A DNA stretch of 56,800 nt from DATAJX01 sp964601735 (GCA_964601735.1 CAZROO010000008.1:1-56800), one strand, 5' to 3'. Positions 16,015 to 24,898 are shown, numbered from the stretch's first letter. Notes: generated by a model not told the origin, from the letters alone. Program-made: numbers and translations.

Positions 16015-16236
16015 ATGACTCCTTCTGCGCACGACGACGCACATACGACCGCTGTCATCCGGGGTCTCTTCAAACACTTTGAAGGCGCGCCGACCCAATC
16101 GCCGGTGACCCACAACCCAGGCGATAACGATTTTTACGACCGGGGCAACGAATTGGGCAAAGGCACAAAGCTCCCCAAGAAAACGCCTGCACCAAAGCCT
16201 TCTCGTTCCCGCCCCGACAAAGGCGACCGGCTATAG
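16015..16236 (+). CDS. small hypothetical protein (73 aa)
   Basis: This 73-residue hydrophilic protein has a polar first half (HDDAHTTAVIRGLFKHFEG) and a basic, proline-rich tail (LPKKTPAPKPSRSRPDKGD) that looks disordered. The ATG at 16015 follows CCGGAGAG at good spacing. There is no recognised family. A strong terminator follows, so it is a single-gene unit. Confidence 0.6.
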   Translation: MTPSAHDDAHTTAVIRGLFKHFEGAPTQSPVTHNPGDNDFYDRGNELGKGTKLPKKTPAPKPSRSRPDKGDRL

Positions 16237-16273
16237 CCTTACTATTTTAGGCCGCACCCCCTCACGTCATTTT

Positions 16274-16299
16274 GGAGCAGCTTCGGCTGCTCCTTTTGT
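16274..16299 (+). terminator. rho-independent terminator
   Basis: GGAGCAGC pairs with GCTGCTCC around a stable TTCG tetraloop, followed by TTTTGTTTT. Confidence 0.92.
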
Positions 16300-16300
16300 T

Positions 16301-17029
16301 TTGCGCTATGGTTTTGGCATGGTTCGGCAATTGGGTTTTCTAGGTGAATTGAGCCTGCACAAGGACGCCTGGTTGCCGGTGCTGATTCTGTTTGTGGGCG
16401 TGTTTGTGCTGGACGCTACACCGCTGCGCAAGCCGTTCAAGTGGGCCGAAACCTTTTACCATGAGCTTTCGCACGGCATTGCCGCGCTGCTGACCGGCGG
16501 CTGGGTGACGCGGATTCAGTTGCGCTTCAACGGCAGCGGCGTATGCACCACGCGGGGCGGCAGCCGCACCGTGATTTTATTGGCCGGGTATGCCGGGGCC
16601 GCCTTGTGGGGCGGGGTGATCTACCTGATTGGCGGCGGGCTTTCGCCCGAGGCCACGCACACCTGGCTGCTGGTGGAGATTGCCGTGCTGGCGATTGTGT
16701 TTGTGCTATGGGGCCGCGACCCGGCGACGTGGATAATCATCGCCTGCATTGCCGGGGCTTATGCACTGGGCTTGTTGCTGCCGGAGAATGCGATTCTGCC
16801 GTGGCTGTTCCGGATTGTGGGGCTGTATGTGCTGGCCAATGCGCTGAAGGCCCCCCTCGCCCTGATTGACGGGCGCAGCGTGGGCGACGGCGCGGCATTG
16901 CAGCAGATTTACTGGATCATCCCCGAGATTGCCTGGGTGGCGCTGTGGTTTTTGTTTGCGCTGGGGGTGCTGGTTTATTGTTTGGCGTGCACGGTGCCGG
17001 GGGTGGGTTGGGCCATTGGCTTAGCTTAA
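16301..17029 (+). CDS. M50B-like membrane metalloprotease
   Basis: This 242-residue polytopic membrane protein has the zinc motif HELSH (residues 54-58) in the sequence AETFYHELSHGIAALLTGG, followed by QLRFNGSGVCTTRGG and ILLAGYAGAALWGG, an arrangement typical of the peptidase M50B group. About six hydrophobic segments follow. A second-site Asp ligand is probably in the later AL-IDG region. Substrates are unknown. The start is uncertain: ATG 16301 sits inside the preceding terminator's T run, and ATG 16319 is an alternative. Confidence 0.8.
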   Translation: MRYGFGMVRQLGFLGELSLHKDAWLPVLILFVGVFVLDATPLRKPFKWAETFYHELSHGIAALLTGGWVTRIQLRFNGSGVCTTRGGSRTVILLAGYAGAALWGGVIYLIGGGLSPEATHTWLLVEIAVLAIVFVLWGRDPATWIIIACIAGAYALGLLLPENAILPWLFRIVGLYVLANALKAPLALIDGRSVGDGAALQQIYWIIPEIAWVALWFLFALGVLVYCLACTVPGVGWAIGLA

Positions 17030-17074
17030 CAGGCGACTGGGGCGACACCTAAAAAACCCGCTGGGCGCGAGGAG

Positions 17075-17157
17075 AAATTCATTTTCTCCGACGTCCCGAG
17101 CACCGCAGCGTACATCTTAGTACGTGAGGAGCGCAGGGCTAGGAAAAAAATGAATTT
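17075..17157. repeat. palindromic element PE1
   Basis: The outer arms AAATTCATTTTCTCC and GGAAAAAAATGAATTT face each other, with an inner GCGTAC/GTACGT palindrome. The core (GAGCACCGCAGCGTAC through GAGGAGCGCAGGGCTAGG) is almost identical to the element at 38051. It sits between the M50B gene and the end of nusG. The minus strand is open throughout and would read FFLALRSSRTKMYAAV. Confidence 0.85.
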
Positions 17158-17179
17158 ATACCGCGTCCCAGATAGGGCT

Positions 17180-17932
17180 TTAGGATTTCTCCACTTGGGA
17201 GAAATCCAGTTCGATGGGCGTGGCGCGGCCAAAGATGCTGACGCTGACGGTCAGGCGCTCCTTGTCCTCGTCGACGATTTCCACCATGCCCTGGAAGTTG
17301 GCGAACGGGCCTTCCATGACGCGGACTTCTTCGCCGACCTCGAACTTGACCAGACTGCGCGGCTTTTCGGCACCGTTTTGCATCTGGTTAAGGATGCGTT
17401 CGGCTTCGCCCTGCGAAATGGGCAGCGGCTTGCGCCCCTGCTCGGCGCCCATGAAGGCGGTGACGTGCGGGGTGTGGCGGATCAGGTGCCAGACGTCGTC
17501 GGTCATCAGGCACTTGATGAGCACGTAGCCCGGGAAGAACTTACGCTCGCCGCTGACCTTTTGGCCTTTTTTGACTTCGACCACCGGTTCCATCGGGATG
17601 AGCACGTCTTCGACGCACTTTTGCATAGCCTGCAGCAGGATTTGCTCGCGGATGAGCATTTGCACGCGCTTTTCGTAGTTGCTGGCGGTTTGGATGACGT
17701 ACCAGCGTGCACCTTCGACCGGTTGCGGGTTCCAGGTGATACGGCTGGCGGCTTCGGCCAGGATTTTGCGGTGGCTGACCTTGGTCTTCTTGGCCTTCTT
17801 TTCGGCAGGCTCCTTGGCCTTTTTGGAGGCCTTAGCCAGCTTGGCCTCGAGGGCCTTGCGTTCGCGGATGCCCGCCTTGCCGCCCGCCGAGGCGGAGGTG
17901 GCTTGCGCCGAAGTTAATTTTTTACCAGCCAT
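17180..17932 (-). CDS. nusG: transcription termination/antitermination factor NusG with long basic N-terminal extension
   Basis: It has 250 residues against about 175-190 for typical NusG. The NGN domain starts near residue 75 (ARWYVIQTASNYEKRV) and includes FFPGYVLIKC; the KOW domain is GEEVRVMEGPFANFQGMVEIV. The first ~75 residues are Lys/Ala-rich and probably disordered. The extension is real by initiation signal: AGGAG lies 6 nt before ATG 17932, whereas no such site precedes the NGN domain. secE lies 41 bp upstream as is usual; rplK does not follow. Confidence 0.95.
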   Translation of the reverse strand: MAGKKLTSAQATSASAGGKAGIRERKALEAKLAKASKKAKEPAEKKAKKTKVSHRKILAEAASRITWNPQPVEGARWYVIQTASNYEKRVQMLIREQILLQAMQKCVEDVLIPMEPVVEVKKGQKVSGERKFFPGYVLIKCLMTDDVWHLIRHTPHVTAFMGAEQGRKPLPISQGEAERILNQMQNGAEKPRSLVKFEVGEEVRVMEGPFANFQGMVEIVDEDKERLTVSVSIFGRATPIELDFSQVEKS

Positions 17933-17973
17933 TTCAATCTCCTATAACCCTATAATCCTATAGCCCCGCAAGC

Positions 17974-18171
17974 CTAGACACTCAAGCCCAGCAGCCATTT
18001 GAGCAGCATGCCGACGCCCATGTCGACCGCCATCAGGTACGCAGCCACAATGCCGACCAGGATGAACACCATGATGGTCATCTGGCGGGTTTCCTTGCCC
18101 GAGGGCCAGGTGATGCGTAGCGCTTCGGCCTTCACGTCCTGGGCGAATTTGGTCATCTCGTTCAGGGTCAT
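17974..18171 (-). CDS. secE: preprotein translocase subunit SecE
   Basis: This 65-residue single-span SecE is of the short bacterial type. The amphipathic region AEALRITWPSGKETRQMT is the family hallmark before the membrane helix (IMVFILVGIVAAYLMAV). It clamps SecY in the translocon. It is the first gene of a secE-nusG unit. The ribosome site is weak (AAAGG). Confidence 0.95.
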   Translation of the reverse strand: MTLNEMTKFAQDVKAEALRITWPSGKETRQMTIMVFILVGIVAAYLMAVDMGVGMLLKWLLGLSV

Positions 18172-18334
18172 GGGTGGCCTTTCATTTATGTTATGCGCAG
18201 CCGAAAGTATCGGCCGAGCCGTTGGTGGGGTTTAGCCTGTGGGGCGCGCGGGGTCAAGGGCTTGTAGCCGTTGTTTGGCCATGATAAGGCAGCGCGACAT
18301 TACGGTTCACCTCCCTTTTCACCAGGAGAATACC

Positions 18335-18709
18335 ATGCCCTCCACCGCCAAAGCCGCCGGTCTCGACGAGGCTCGTATTGAGCAGCTTATCCGCAACCAC
18401 CTGATGCCGTTTGGAGACTGCGTCAGCCTTTACAGTTTGCAGGCCGCTGCCGATTTGATGGCGGAAATTGGCAAGGGCTGGGCCTATTTCGGCATAGATG
18501 ACCTTACACTGGAACGCCTGTATCAGCAATCTTATGCCGACGCAGCCCGGAACATCATCCACAACGCCCTCACCCGTGGCCTTGATGACCGGAGCAGTAT
18601 GGAAGAATTTGACGAGCTGCTGCAGAAGGCCGGGCTCAATTATGCGATGCTGGGCGTTACCCGTGCCGAAATCGAGAAATGCATCAAACCGGAAAAAGGC
18701 CCCCGCTAG
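18335..18709 (+). CDS. hypothetical protein (124 aa)
   Basis: This 124-residue acidic, helical soluble protein is of no recognised family. Short helices with Leu spacing (IEQLIRNHLMPFGDC, LQAAADLMAEIGKG, LTLERLYQQSYADAARNI) suggest a small helical bundle. ATG 18335 follows CCAGGAGAA. The terminator overlaps its last codons. It is an isolated unit between the secE promoter and the convergent gatB. Confidence 0.65.
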   Translation: MPSTAKAAGLDEARIEQLIRNHLMPFGDCVSLYSLQAAADLMAEIGKGWAYFGIDDLTLERLYQQSYADAARNIIHNALTRGLDDRSSMEEFDELLQKAGLNYAMLGVTRAEIEKCIKPEKGPR

Positions 18710-18718
18710 GGGGCCTTT
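18698..18718. terminator. terminator between convergent genes
   Basis: GGCCCCC pairs with GGGGGCC around GCTA. The stem overlaps the stop of the 18335 gene, and gatB ends 6 bp further on the other strand. Confidence 0.8.
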
Positions 18719-18723
18719 GGCAT

Positions 18724-20181
18724 TTAGGCCTTGTCGATGGCCTCTTTAAGCAGGCGATTGACTACCTCGGGGTTGGCCTGGCCTTTGGTTTCGGCCATCA
18801 CCTTGCCGACGAAGCTGCCGAAGATGCGCTCGTTGCCCGCCTTGTACTTGGCGACGATGTCGAGATTCTGGCTGATGACGCGCTCGCAGATTTCACGAAG
18901 TTGGCCTTCGTCGGAAATTTGGCCCATGCCTGATTTTTCAACGATTTTGGCGGCCCCCTCGCCGGTTTCCAGCATGGTGGCAAACACCTGCTTGGCCATT
19001 TTGCCGCTGATTTTGCCGGAGGAAATCAAGTCGAGCAGCTCGCCCAGTTGCGCCGGGCTGATGGGCGATTCTTCCAGCGGTTTATCCATTTTGTTGAGCG
19101 CGCCGAAAAGCTCGACGGTCATCCAGTTGGCGGCGATTTTGGCGTCGCGGCTCTTGGAAAGCTCGTTGAAGTAGTCGACGTAGGCCTTGTCGCTGGTCAG
19201 CAATAGGGCGTCGCCCGCCGACAGGCCCATTTGCAGGAACTCGGCCTTGAGGGCGTCCGGCAGCTTGGGCATGGTTTCCTTGATCTTGAAGATGCGGCCG
19301 ACACTGATGTTGAGCGGCAGCAGGTCGGGGTCGGGGAAATAGCGGTAGTCGTGGGCGTCTTCCTTGGAACGGAGGGGCCGGGTTTCTTCCTTGTCCGGGT
19401 CCCAGAGGCGGGTTTCCTGACTCACCGTGCCGCCGCTTTCCCACACGCTCACATGGCGCTCGGCCTCGTGCTGGATGGCGTGCATGACATGGCGGATACT
19501 ATTAAGATTTTTTATTTCGCAACGGGTTCGAAGCTTATCTTCACCTATTTTGCGAACCGAGACGTTGGCATCGCAGCGCAGGTTGCCCTTTTCCATGTCA
19601 CCGTCGCAGATGCCGAGAAACCGGAGCAGCGTACGCATCTTTTTCATGTAGGCGCCAGCTTCTTCCGGCGTGCGGATTTCGGGCTCGGAGACGATTTCCA
19701 TCAACGGCACCCCGGCGCGGTTGAGGTCGACGTGGCTTACCGTGCTGGCGCCGATGTCGTGGATGCTTTTGCCTGCGTCTTCTTCGAGGTGCATGCGGGT
19801 GATGTTGATGACGCGTTCGGAGCCGTCGTCGAGTTCGATGGTCAGTTTACCGTGCTCGACGATGGGTTGGTCGTATTGCGAAATCTGGTAGCCCTTGGGT
19901 AGGTCGGGGTAGAAATAGTTTTTGCGCGCAAAGACTGAAGTGGGGTTGATTTGCGCCTCGATGGCCAGGCCGAGCTTGATGCCCGCGTCGACCGCGCCGC
20001 TGTTGAGCACCGGCAACATGCCGGGCATCGCCAGGTCGATGCTGCTGGCCTGGGTGTTGGGCTCGGCGCCGAACTGCGTGCTGCTGCCGGAGAACAGCTT
20101 GGATTTGGTGGTGATTTGGGCATGGACTTCGAGCCCGATGACCATTTCGTAATTGTGGGGCAGTAACTGCTTGTCGCTCAT
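18724..20181 (-). CDS. gatB: Asp/Glu-tRNA(Asn/Gln) amidotransferase subunit B
   Basis: This 485-residue protein uses ATG 20181 (MSDKQLLPHNYEMVIGLEVH). The catalytic kinase-like cradle has the signature GLEVHAQI and the metal-site region DLNRAGVPLMEIVSEPE. The C-terminal YqeY-like domain, which recognises the tRNA, starts near residue 330. GatB phosphorylates misacylated Glu/Asp-tRNA using ATP, and GatA supplies ammonia. Two flavoprotein genes separate it from gatA. Confidence 0.97.
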   Translation of the reverse strand: MSDKQLLPHNYEMVIGLEVHAQITTKSKLFSGSSTQFGAEPNTQASSIDLAMPGMLPVLNSGAVDAGIKLGLAIEAQINPTSVFARKNYFYPDLPKGYQISQYDQPIVEHGKLTIELDDGSERVINITRMHLEEDAGKSIHDIGASTVSHVDLNRAGVPLMEIVSEPEIRTPEEAGAYMKKMRTLLRFLGICDGDMEKGNLRCDANVSVRKIGEDKLRTRCEIKNLNSIRHVMHAIQHEAERHVSVWESGGTVSQETRLWDPDKEETRPLRSKEDAHDYRYFPDPDLLPLNISVGRIFKIKETMPKLPDALKAEFLQMGLSAGDALLLTSDKAYVDYFNELSKSRDAKIAANWMTVELFGALNKMDKPLEESPISPAQLGELLDLISSGKISGKMAKQVFATMLETGEGAAKIVEKSGMGQISDEGQLREICERVISQNLDIVAKYKAGNERIFGSFVGKVMAETKGQANPEVVNRLLKEAIDKA

Positions 20182-20259
20182 GGCGCGGTTATACACAAAA
20201 AAGCGGCGCCGGGGAAGGAATCAGATGCTCCTCCCCCGGCACCCACTGGCCTGTCGGGG

Positions 20260-20826
20260 CTAACGCCCGTTGCCCCAGCGCTGGGTGGCCTCGGCCACGC
20301 GCGCGCCGAAGATACGGGCGCTTTCGTGGTCTCCCGCCGGCGGGTTTTCGGGTCCGGCTGCGGCGTCAGCCGACTGCGTCATCAGCCCCAGGTAGCCGCC
20401 CAGGCGGTTGAGGTCCTTGCCGTCCTTGGTGTAGTGGCTGGGCAGCGTGCCGCAGGTGACCCACACCATGCTGTGTTGCGCCGCCACGATGCCGATGGTT
20501 TGCAGGGTGTTGACCTTGTCGCCGCTAGGCGTACCGCTGTTGGTGAAACCGGCTGCGATTTTATCCTTCCACCCCTGTTTGACCCAGTTGCGGCTGGTGG
20601 CTTCGAGGAACATCTGGAAGGTGCCGGAGGCGCAGCCCATGTAGGTGGGGCAGCCGAAGATGATGCCGTCGGCGGCGTCGAGGGTCTGCCAGTCGGCCTC
20701 GGTGATGGTTTCGACGTTCACCAGGTGCACGGTGGCACCGGCTTTGCGTGCGCCTTCGGCCACGCTTTGCGCGACCAGCGCGGTATGGCCAAAGCCCGAA
20801 TGATAGGCGATAGCGAGATTAGTCAT
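20260..20826 (-). CDS. flavodoxin/WrbA-like FMN protein
   Basis: This 188-residue flavodoxin fold has the phosphate-binding loop YHSGFGHTALVA, the FMN isoalloxazine contact region FGCPTYMG and the later AGFTNSGTPSGDK loop common to NAD(P)H:quinone oxidoreductases of the WrbA type. It probably catalyses two-electron quinone reduction, limiting radicals. AGGAA precedes the ATG. It lies between gatB and another flavin reductase gene on the same strand. Confidence 0.85.
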   Translation of the reverse strand: MTNLAIAYHSGFGHTALVAQSVAEGARKAGATVHLVNVETITEADWQTLDAADGIIFGCPTYMGCASGTFQMFLEATSRNWVKQGWKDKIAAGFTNSGTPSGDKVNTLQTIGIVAAQHSMVWVTCGTLPSHYTKDGKDLNRLGGYLGLMTQSADAAAGPENPPAGDHESARIFGARVAEATQRWGNGR

Positions 20827-20991
20827 GCTTTTTTCCTGATACTTAACAATGGCGGCACAGGTGCAGTCCGCCCATTACTGAGGCAACCGGGCAACCTGAG
20901 GGAATATGTTCCCCTCCCGGCGGTTAGCGGCGGGTTGGCCCGCCGTAAGCCCACCGCCCGATGATGCGGGAGGTGGTAAATGGTGGAACGG

Positions 20992-21627
20992 TTACATCCC
21001 GTTCACAAACTTGGCGTTGGACGTGTGGCCATTGGCGCGCACGGCCTTCATCGGTTCAAGGTAATCTTCGAGCAATTGCAGGTTCCAGGAGAGGCGCTCG
21101 CGGTTATAGGCATCGGCGTCCTTGTGTTCCGGTTTGGGCGTGTCGAGGAACATCTCGCCCGCGTTGCGCAGGATGAAGTGCTCGGGCAAAAACAGCATGC
21201 GGTTGTTTTTACCGCCGTTCATGCGCAGTTCGGTGACGGGGTAGGTGCCGCCGAGGCTGGCCGATACCCCTATGAGCAACGCCGGCTTGTGCGCCGCCAG
21301 CGGGCCGTTGCCGAGCATCAGGATAAGGTTTTTAAGCCCGCTGGGCACGTTGCCGTGGTACTCGGGGCTAATGATGACCAGGCCGTCGGCTTTCTCGAAT
21401 TCGGCAGCCAAGGGGTTCCAAAACGTGGCCCACTTTTCATCGAGCGGCTTCATGCCCCACATCCCTTCGTCCCACAGCGGCAGGATGGTTTGGGACAGGT
21501 CGATGATATGGGTGCCGTAGCCCTTGGCCTTGAGTTCTTTCTCCACATGCCGTGCAACCCGGCCGCTGTTGCCGGTGGGCCGGTGGCTGCCGGAAATGAT
21601 GAGGATGTTGGACTTGGGCACGGACAT
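20992..21627 (-). CDS. NADPH-dependent FMN reductase family protein
   Basis: This 211-residue flavodoxin-like protein has the P-loop SGSHRPTGNSGRVA and the motif SPEYHGNVPSGLKN, diagnostic of the NADPH-dependent FMN reductase group (SsuE, chromate and azo reductases). AAGGAAGGAA lies just upstream of ATG 21627. Gene order on this strand is gatC, gatA, this gene, the WrbA-like gene, gatB. Gaps of 165-250 bp suggest separate promoters. Confidence 0.88.
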   Translation of the reverse strand: MSVPKSNILIISGSHRPTGNSGRVARHVEKELKAKGYGTHIIDLSQTILPLWDEGMWGMKPLDEKWATFWNPLAAEFEKADGLVIISPEYHGNVPSGLKNLILMLGNGPLAAHKPALLIGVSASLGGTYPVTELRMNGGKNNRMLFLPEHFILRNAGEMFLDTPKPEHKDADAYNRERLSWNLQLLEDYLEPMKAVRANGHTSNAKFVNGM

Positions 21628-21797
21628 TTCCTTCCTTTACGGGAGGGTTATAGCATTGCCGTTTCAATATTTCAATATTATTGAAATAAAAGAAACCTAC
21701 CCCCGCAAACCACGCCACCACGCGGGCGCCCGAAAAAACTAATGATTACCCGGCGTGGTTATGCGGGGCCTTGTTTGATGAGAAACTCCCGGCAGGA

Positions 21798-21866
21798 CCC
21801 CGGATAAAATCGCGGATTTTACGATTACGGTCTTACTGACCGCCGCGCCGCGATTTTTCCGGGGAT
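21798..21866 (-). terminator. long stem-loop after gatA, probable terminator or repeat
   Basis: CCCCGGATAAAATCGCGG faces CCGCGATTTTTCCGGGG, a stem of about 17 bp with one mismatch, 9 bp downstream of the gatA stop. The AATCGCG/CGCGATT core resembles the hairpin repeat family at 6.2-10.6 kb. There is no clear T run, so termination is inferred from position. Confidence 0.55.
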
Positions 21867-21874
21867 AGGGTTGG

Positions 21875-23341
21875 TTAATTCTTAAATGCCGGTTGCTGGA
21901 TCTTGGCCAGTTGCTCGTGGGCGTGGGCGACTTGCAGGATTTTTTGCTCGTCCCAGCGCTTGCCGATGATTTGCAGGCCCACAGGCAAACCCCCATTTTC
22001 ATAAGGGGTCAGGCCGGCGCTGACGCTAAGTGCAGGCAGGCCAGCGAGGCTGGTGGGGATGGTGAAGACGTCGTTGAGGTACATGGCCACCGGGTCTGCC
22101 ATTTTTTCACCGATTTTAAAGGCAGGTGTGGGTACCGTGGGGCAGAAAATCACGTCCACCTGCTTGAAGGCTTCGTCGAAGTCATGCGCGATGAGGCTGC
22201 GGACTTTCATGGCCTTGGTGTAGTAGGCGTCATAGTAGCCGCTGGACAGCGTGTAGTTGCCGACCATGATACGGCGTTTGACTTCCGCCCCGAAACCCGC
22301 GCTGCGGGTGTTGGTGTAGGTTTCCATTAAATTGGCACCGGGCACGCGCAGGCCGTAGCGCATGCCGTCGTAACGGCTGAGGTTGCTGGAGGCCTCGGCG
22401 GGCGCGACGATGTAATAGGTGCTGGGCGCGTATTTGGTGTGCGGCAGGCTGATGTCGATAATCTCGGCCCCCTCGCCTTCGAAGCGTTTGACCGCATCCA
22501 TGACGAGTTGCTTGATGGCCGGGTCTAGGCCTTCGATGAAATACTCTTTCGGCAAGCCGATTTTGAGGCCTTTCAAACTGACGTTGCCGAGCGTGCCGAC
22601 CCAGTCGGGGACATCCTGTTTGGCGCTGGTACTGTCTTTGGCATCGTGGCCGGAGATGGCTTGGAGCATCAGCGCGGCGTCCTGCGTATTGCGGGCGAAG
22701 ATGCCGGCCTGGTCTAGGCTGCTGGCGAACGCCACCATGCCCCAGCGCGAGCAGCGGCCATAGGTGGGCTTGACACCGACCAGGCCGGTATAGGCCGCGG
22801 GCTGGCGGATGGAGCCGCCGGTATCGGAGCCCGTGGCGCCGTAGCATTGGTAGTCGGCCACCGCGGCGGCGCTGCCGCTGCTGCTGCCGCCGGGAACGCG
22901 GGTTTCGTCCCACGGATTTTTGGTGGGGCCATAGTAGCTGGTTTCACCGCTGCCGCCCATGGCGAATTCGTCCATGTTGAGCTTGCCGAGGTTGACCGCA
23001 CCTGCCTGCCAGAGCTTGGCGGTAACGGTACTTTCATAAGGCGGCTTGAAGCCGTCGAGGATGTGGCTGGCGGCTGTCGTGAGCACGCCTTCGGTGCAGA
23101 ACAGGTCTTTGATGCCCATCGGCAGGCCGAGCAGGGGCAGCTTTTCGCCTTTGGCGATTTTCTTGTCGGCCTCGGCGGCCATCGTCAGGGCCTGCTCGCC
23201 GGTAACAGTGATATAGGCGTTAAGGTGCTTGCGCGACTCGATGCGCTCGAGGCTGGCTTTGGTCAGCTCGGTGCTGGAGACTTCTTTTTTGGCCAGTTTA
23301 TCCAGCGCTTGCTTGGCGGTGAGTTTCAGTAAATCGCTCAT
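21875..23341 (-). CDS. gatA: Asp/Glu-tRNA(Asn/Gln) amidotransferase subunit A
   Basis: This 488-residue amidase-signature enzyme liberates ammonia from glutamine. The catalytic Lys lies in LPMGIKDLFCTEG, the Ser-rich loop is PGGSSSGSAAAV and the cis-Ser/Ser nucleophile region is SDTGGSIRQPA. GGAG precedes ATG 23341, which lies 3 bp after the gatC stop, indicating translational coupling in a gatCA pair. Confidence 0.97.
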   Translation of the reverse strand: MSDLLKLTAKQALDKLAKKEVSSTELTKASLERIESRKHLNAYITVTGEQALTMAAEADKKIAKGEKLPLLGLPMGIKDLFCTEGVLTTAASHILDGFKPPYESTVTAKLWQAGAVNLGKLNMDEFAMGGSGETSYYGPTKNPWDETRVPGGSSSGSAAAVADYQCYGATGSDTGGSIRQPAAYTGLVGVKPTYGRCSRWGMVAFASSLDQAGIFARNTQDAALMLQAISGHDAKDSTSAKQDVPDWVGTLGNVSLKGLKIGLPKEYFIEGLDPAIKQLVMDAVKRFEGEGAEIIDISLPHTKYAPSTYYIVAPAEASSNLSRYDGMRYGLRVPGANLMETYTNTRSAGFGAEVKRRIMVGNYTLSSGYYDAYYTKAMKVRSLIAHDFDEAFKQVDVIFCPTVPTPAFKIGEKMADPVAMYLNDVFTIPTSLAGLPALSVSAGLTPYENGGLPVGLQIIGKRWDEQKILQVAHAHEQLAKIQQPAFKN

Positions 23342-23344
23342 GGG

Positions 23345-23635
23345 TTACTCCACCACCCGGGGCACGACGTAGAAGCCCTCTTCGGTTAAGGGCGCAACGC
23401 TCTGGTGGCGTTCGCGCAGGTTTTGCTCGGTCACGGCGTCCGGGCGTTCCGGCGTGCTGGCGCCCGCCACCGTGCTGGTCAGCGGCTGCACGCCTTCGGT
23501 GTTCACCGCCTGGATTTCTTCGACGAACTTGATGATGTTCTGGAATTTGTCGGCGAAACTGGCTAACTCATCGTCGGAGAACTTGAGCCGCGAGAGGGTC
23601 GCTAACTTTTGGATTTGTTTGGTATCGATGGTCAC
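23345..23635 (-). CDS. gatC: Asp/Glu-tRNA(Asn/Gln) amidotransferase subunit C
   Basis: This 96-residue small subunit wraps GatA and GatB. The family pattern IQKLATLSRLKFSDDELASFADKF and the C-terminal LRERHQSVAPLTEEGFYVVPRVVE are present. The start is GTG with AGGGACG upstream. It is the first gene of gatCA and divergent from ruvX with only 50 bp between. Presence of GatCAB implies that Gln-tRNA and/or Asn-tRNA are made indirectly, although asnB is also present. Confidence 0.95.
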   Translation of the reverse strand: MTIDTKQIQKLATLSRLKFSDDELASFADKFQNIIKFVEEIQAVNTEGVQPLTSTVAGASTPERPDAVTEQNLRERHQSVAPLTEEGFYVVPRVVE

Positions 23636-23685
23636 TTTACGTCCCTGCCCTTGACATTTGCAAGGCCGGAACCTACCCCAAGGGT

Positions 23686-24150
23686 GTGATTACGCGCAAC
23701 CCCTCTGATTTACCTGCCCAAGGCCGGATTGTGGGCTTTGATTACGGCACCCGGACGGTGGGGGTAGCGCTTTCGACCTCATCGCAGGGCAGTTGCTCGG
23801 CTGTTGCGCCGTTGTCGGCGGTTGGTCGCATGGATGGCATTTTGACGGCCTGGAAGGCGCAGAACGGTATAGACGTTGTCGCCGCGGTGGTCGGATTGCC
23901 CCTGAACATGGACGGGACGGAAGGCCCGCGCGCGGCGGCGGCGCGGAGCTTTGCCGGGATTGTCGCCAAGGTGCTGGGGGTACCTGTATTACTGTGGGAT
24001 GAGCGCCTGAGCAGCCGTCAGGCCGAGGCGGCGTATTTTGAGCAGCGTACCGGCAGGCAGACGCGGGGCAGCAAAAAGGCCAGCTCCGGCCAGACCGACA
24101 GCGGCGCGGCAGTGCTGGTTTTGCAGAGCGCCATCGACGCCAGGCGCTGA
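23686..24150 (+). CDS. ruvX: putative pre-16S rRNA nuclease / Holliday-junction resolvase-like YqgF
   Basis: This 154-residue RNase H-fold protein has first-strand Asp in VGFDYGTRTVGVA, the conserved acidic motif WDERLSS and the last Asp in QTDSGAAVLVLQ. YqgF in E. coli processes the 16S rRNA 5' end. The start is GTG 23686 after AAGGG. A TTGACA at 23651 could be its -35. The internal GRQTRGSKKASSG loop is typical. Confidence 0.93.
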   Translation: MITRNPSDLPAQGRIVGFDYGTRTVGVALSTSSQGSCSAVAPLSAVGRMDGILTAWKAQNGIDVVAAVVGLPLNMDGTEGPRAAAARSFAGIVAKVLGVPVLLWDERLSSRQAEAAYFEQRTGRQTRGSKKASSGQTDSGAAVLVLQSAIDARR

Positions 24151-24274
24151 CACGCAGCGGCGCCAGCTTTCTCCGCGCTTACCTGGATGCATTGTGCGCT
24201 TGCGCGCAAAGGCGTTGGGACCCTAGGCTGTGGTTGTAACAGATCACCGTTTTTTCATCCTTGGAGCCCCCTCC

Positions 24275-24886
24275 ATGACCAATCTTCTGACGGCCACGGC
24301 TGCCATCGAGTTTACGCTGACGGCCCATCTCTGGAAGATGAGGCACGCCGACCCCGACCTGCCCCCCGACCTTGAAACCGAGCTTGGCTTGCTGTTTGAG
24401 GCCTTCGACGGTTTGCCGCCGGTGGTCGGTCGCAGCCAGCGCCTTCTCATTAGCAGCATGCGTCACCGCAAGGAACGCAAGCTGTGCTTTACCGGCTGGG
24501 CCTGTCTCCAGCAGGTAGGACTGGGCCTGACCCTGCCGGATTTAAGCCTGGCGCAGGGCAGTAGCCCCAAAAACGGGCTGTTCAGCCGCATGGCCCAGCT
24601 TGAATTGCCGATGCAGGACTACGTGCAGGGCCTGCGGTGGGACGACCCGCGCGGGACCGGCAGCATCTATACCATTGAGTTGATGCACCGGACCGTGATT
24701 TTGCCGGGCCTCACCCCCGCCGCATGGTTGCATAGCCCTGTTTTTCGGGCCAGCATGCGCAAGGCCGACGTTGCCGTGTCGGATACCTGGCGTATCGCTC
24801 CCGGCCGGCAGGAAGCCAACGAAGCCTGGCTGCGGCGGCTCATGGCCCATTTGCAACCGGGTCACATCCACCGGCAGTACCACTGA
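24275..24886 (+). CDS. hypothetical protein (203 aa)
   Basis: This 203-residue soluble protein has no recognised family. ATG 24275 follows TTGGAG; an in-frame upstream GTG at 24230 lacks a ribosome site. The N-terminus MTNLLTATAAIEF resembles that of the next gene (MSNSLTATVAMQL), after which the two diverge, so they may be distant relatives. It has its own terminator. It is one of several isolated unknown genes spread among housekeeping genes. Confidence 0.65.
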   Translation: MTNLLTATAAIEFTLTAHLWKMRHADPDLPPDLETELGLLFEAFDGLPPVVGRSQRLLISSMRHRKERKLCFTGWACLQQVGLGLTLPDLSLAQGSSPKNGLFSRMAQLELPMQDYVQGLRWDDPRGTGSIYTIELMHRTVILPGLTPAAWLHSPVFRASMRKADVAVSDTWRIAPGRQEANEAWLRRLMAHLQPGHIHRQYH

Positions 24887-24898
24887 CAAGCGACAGAC

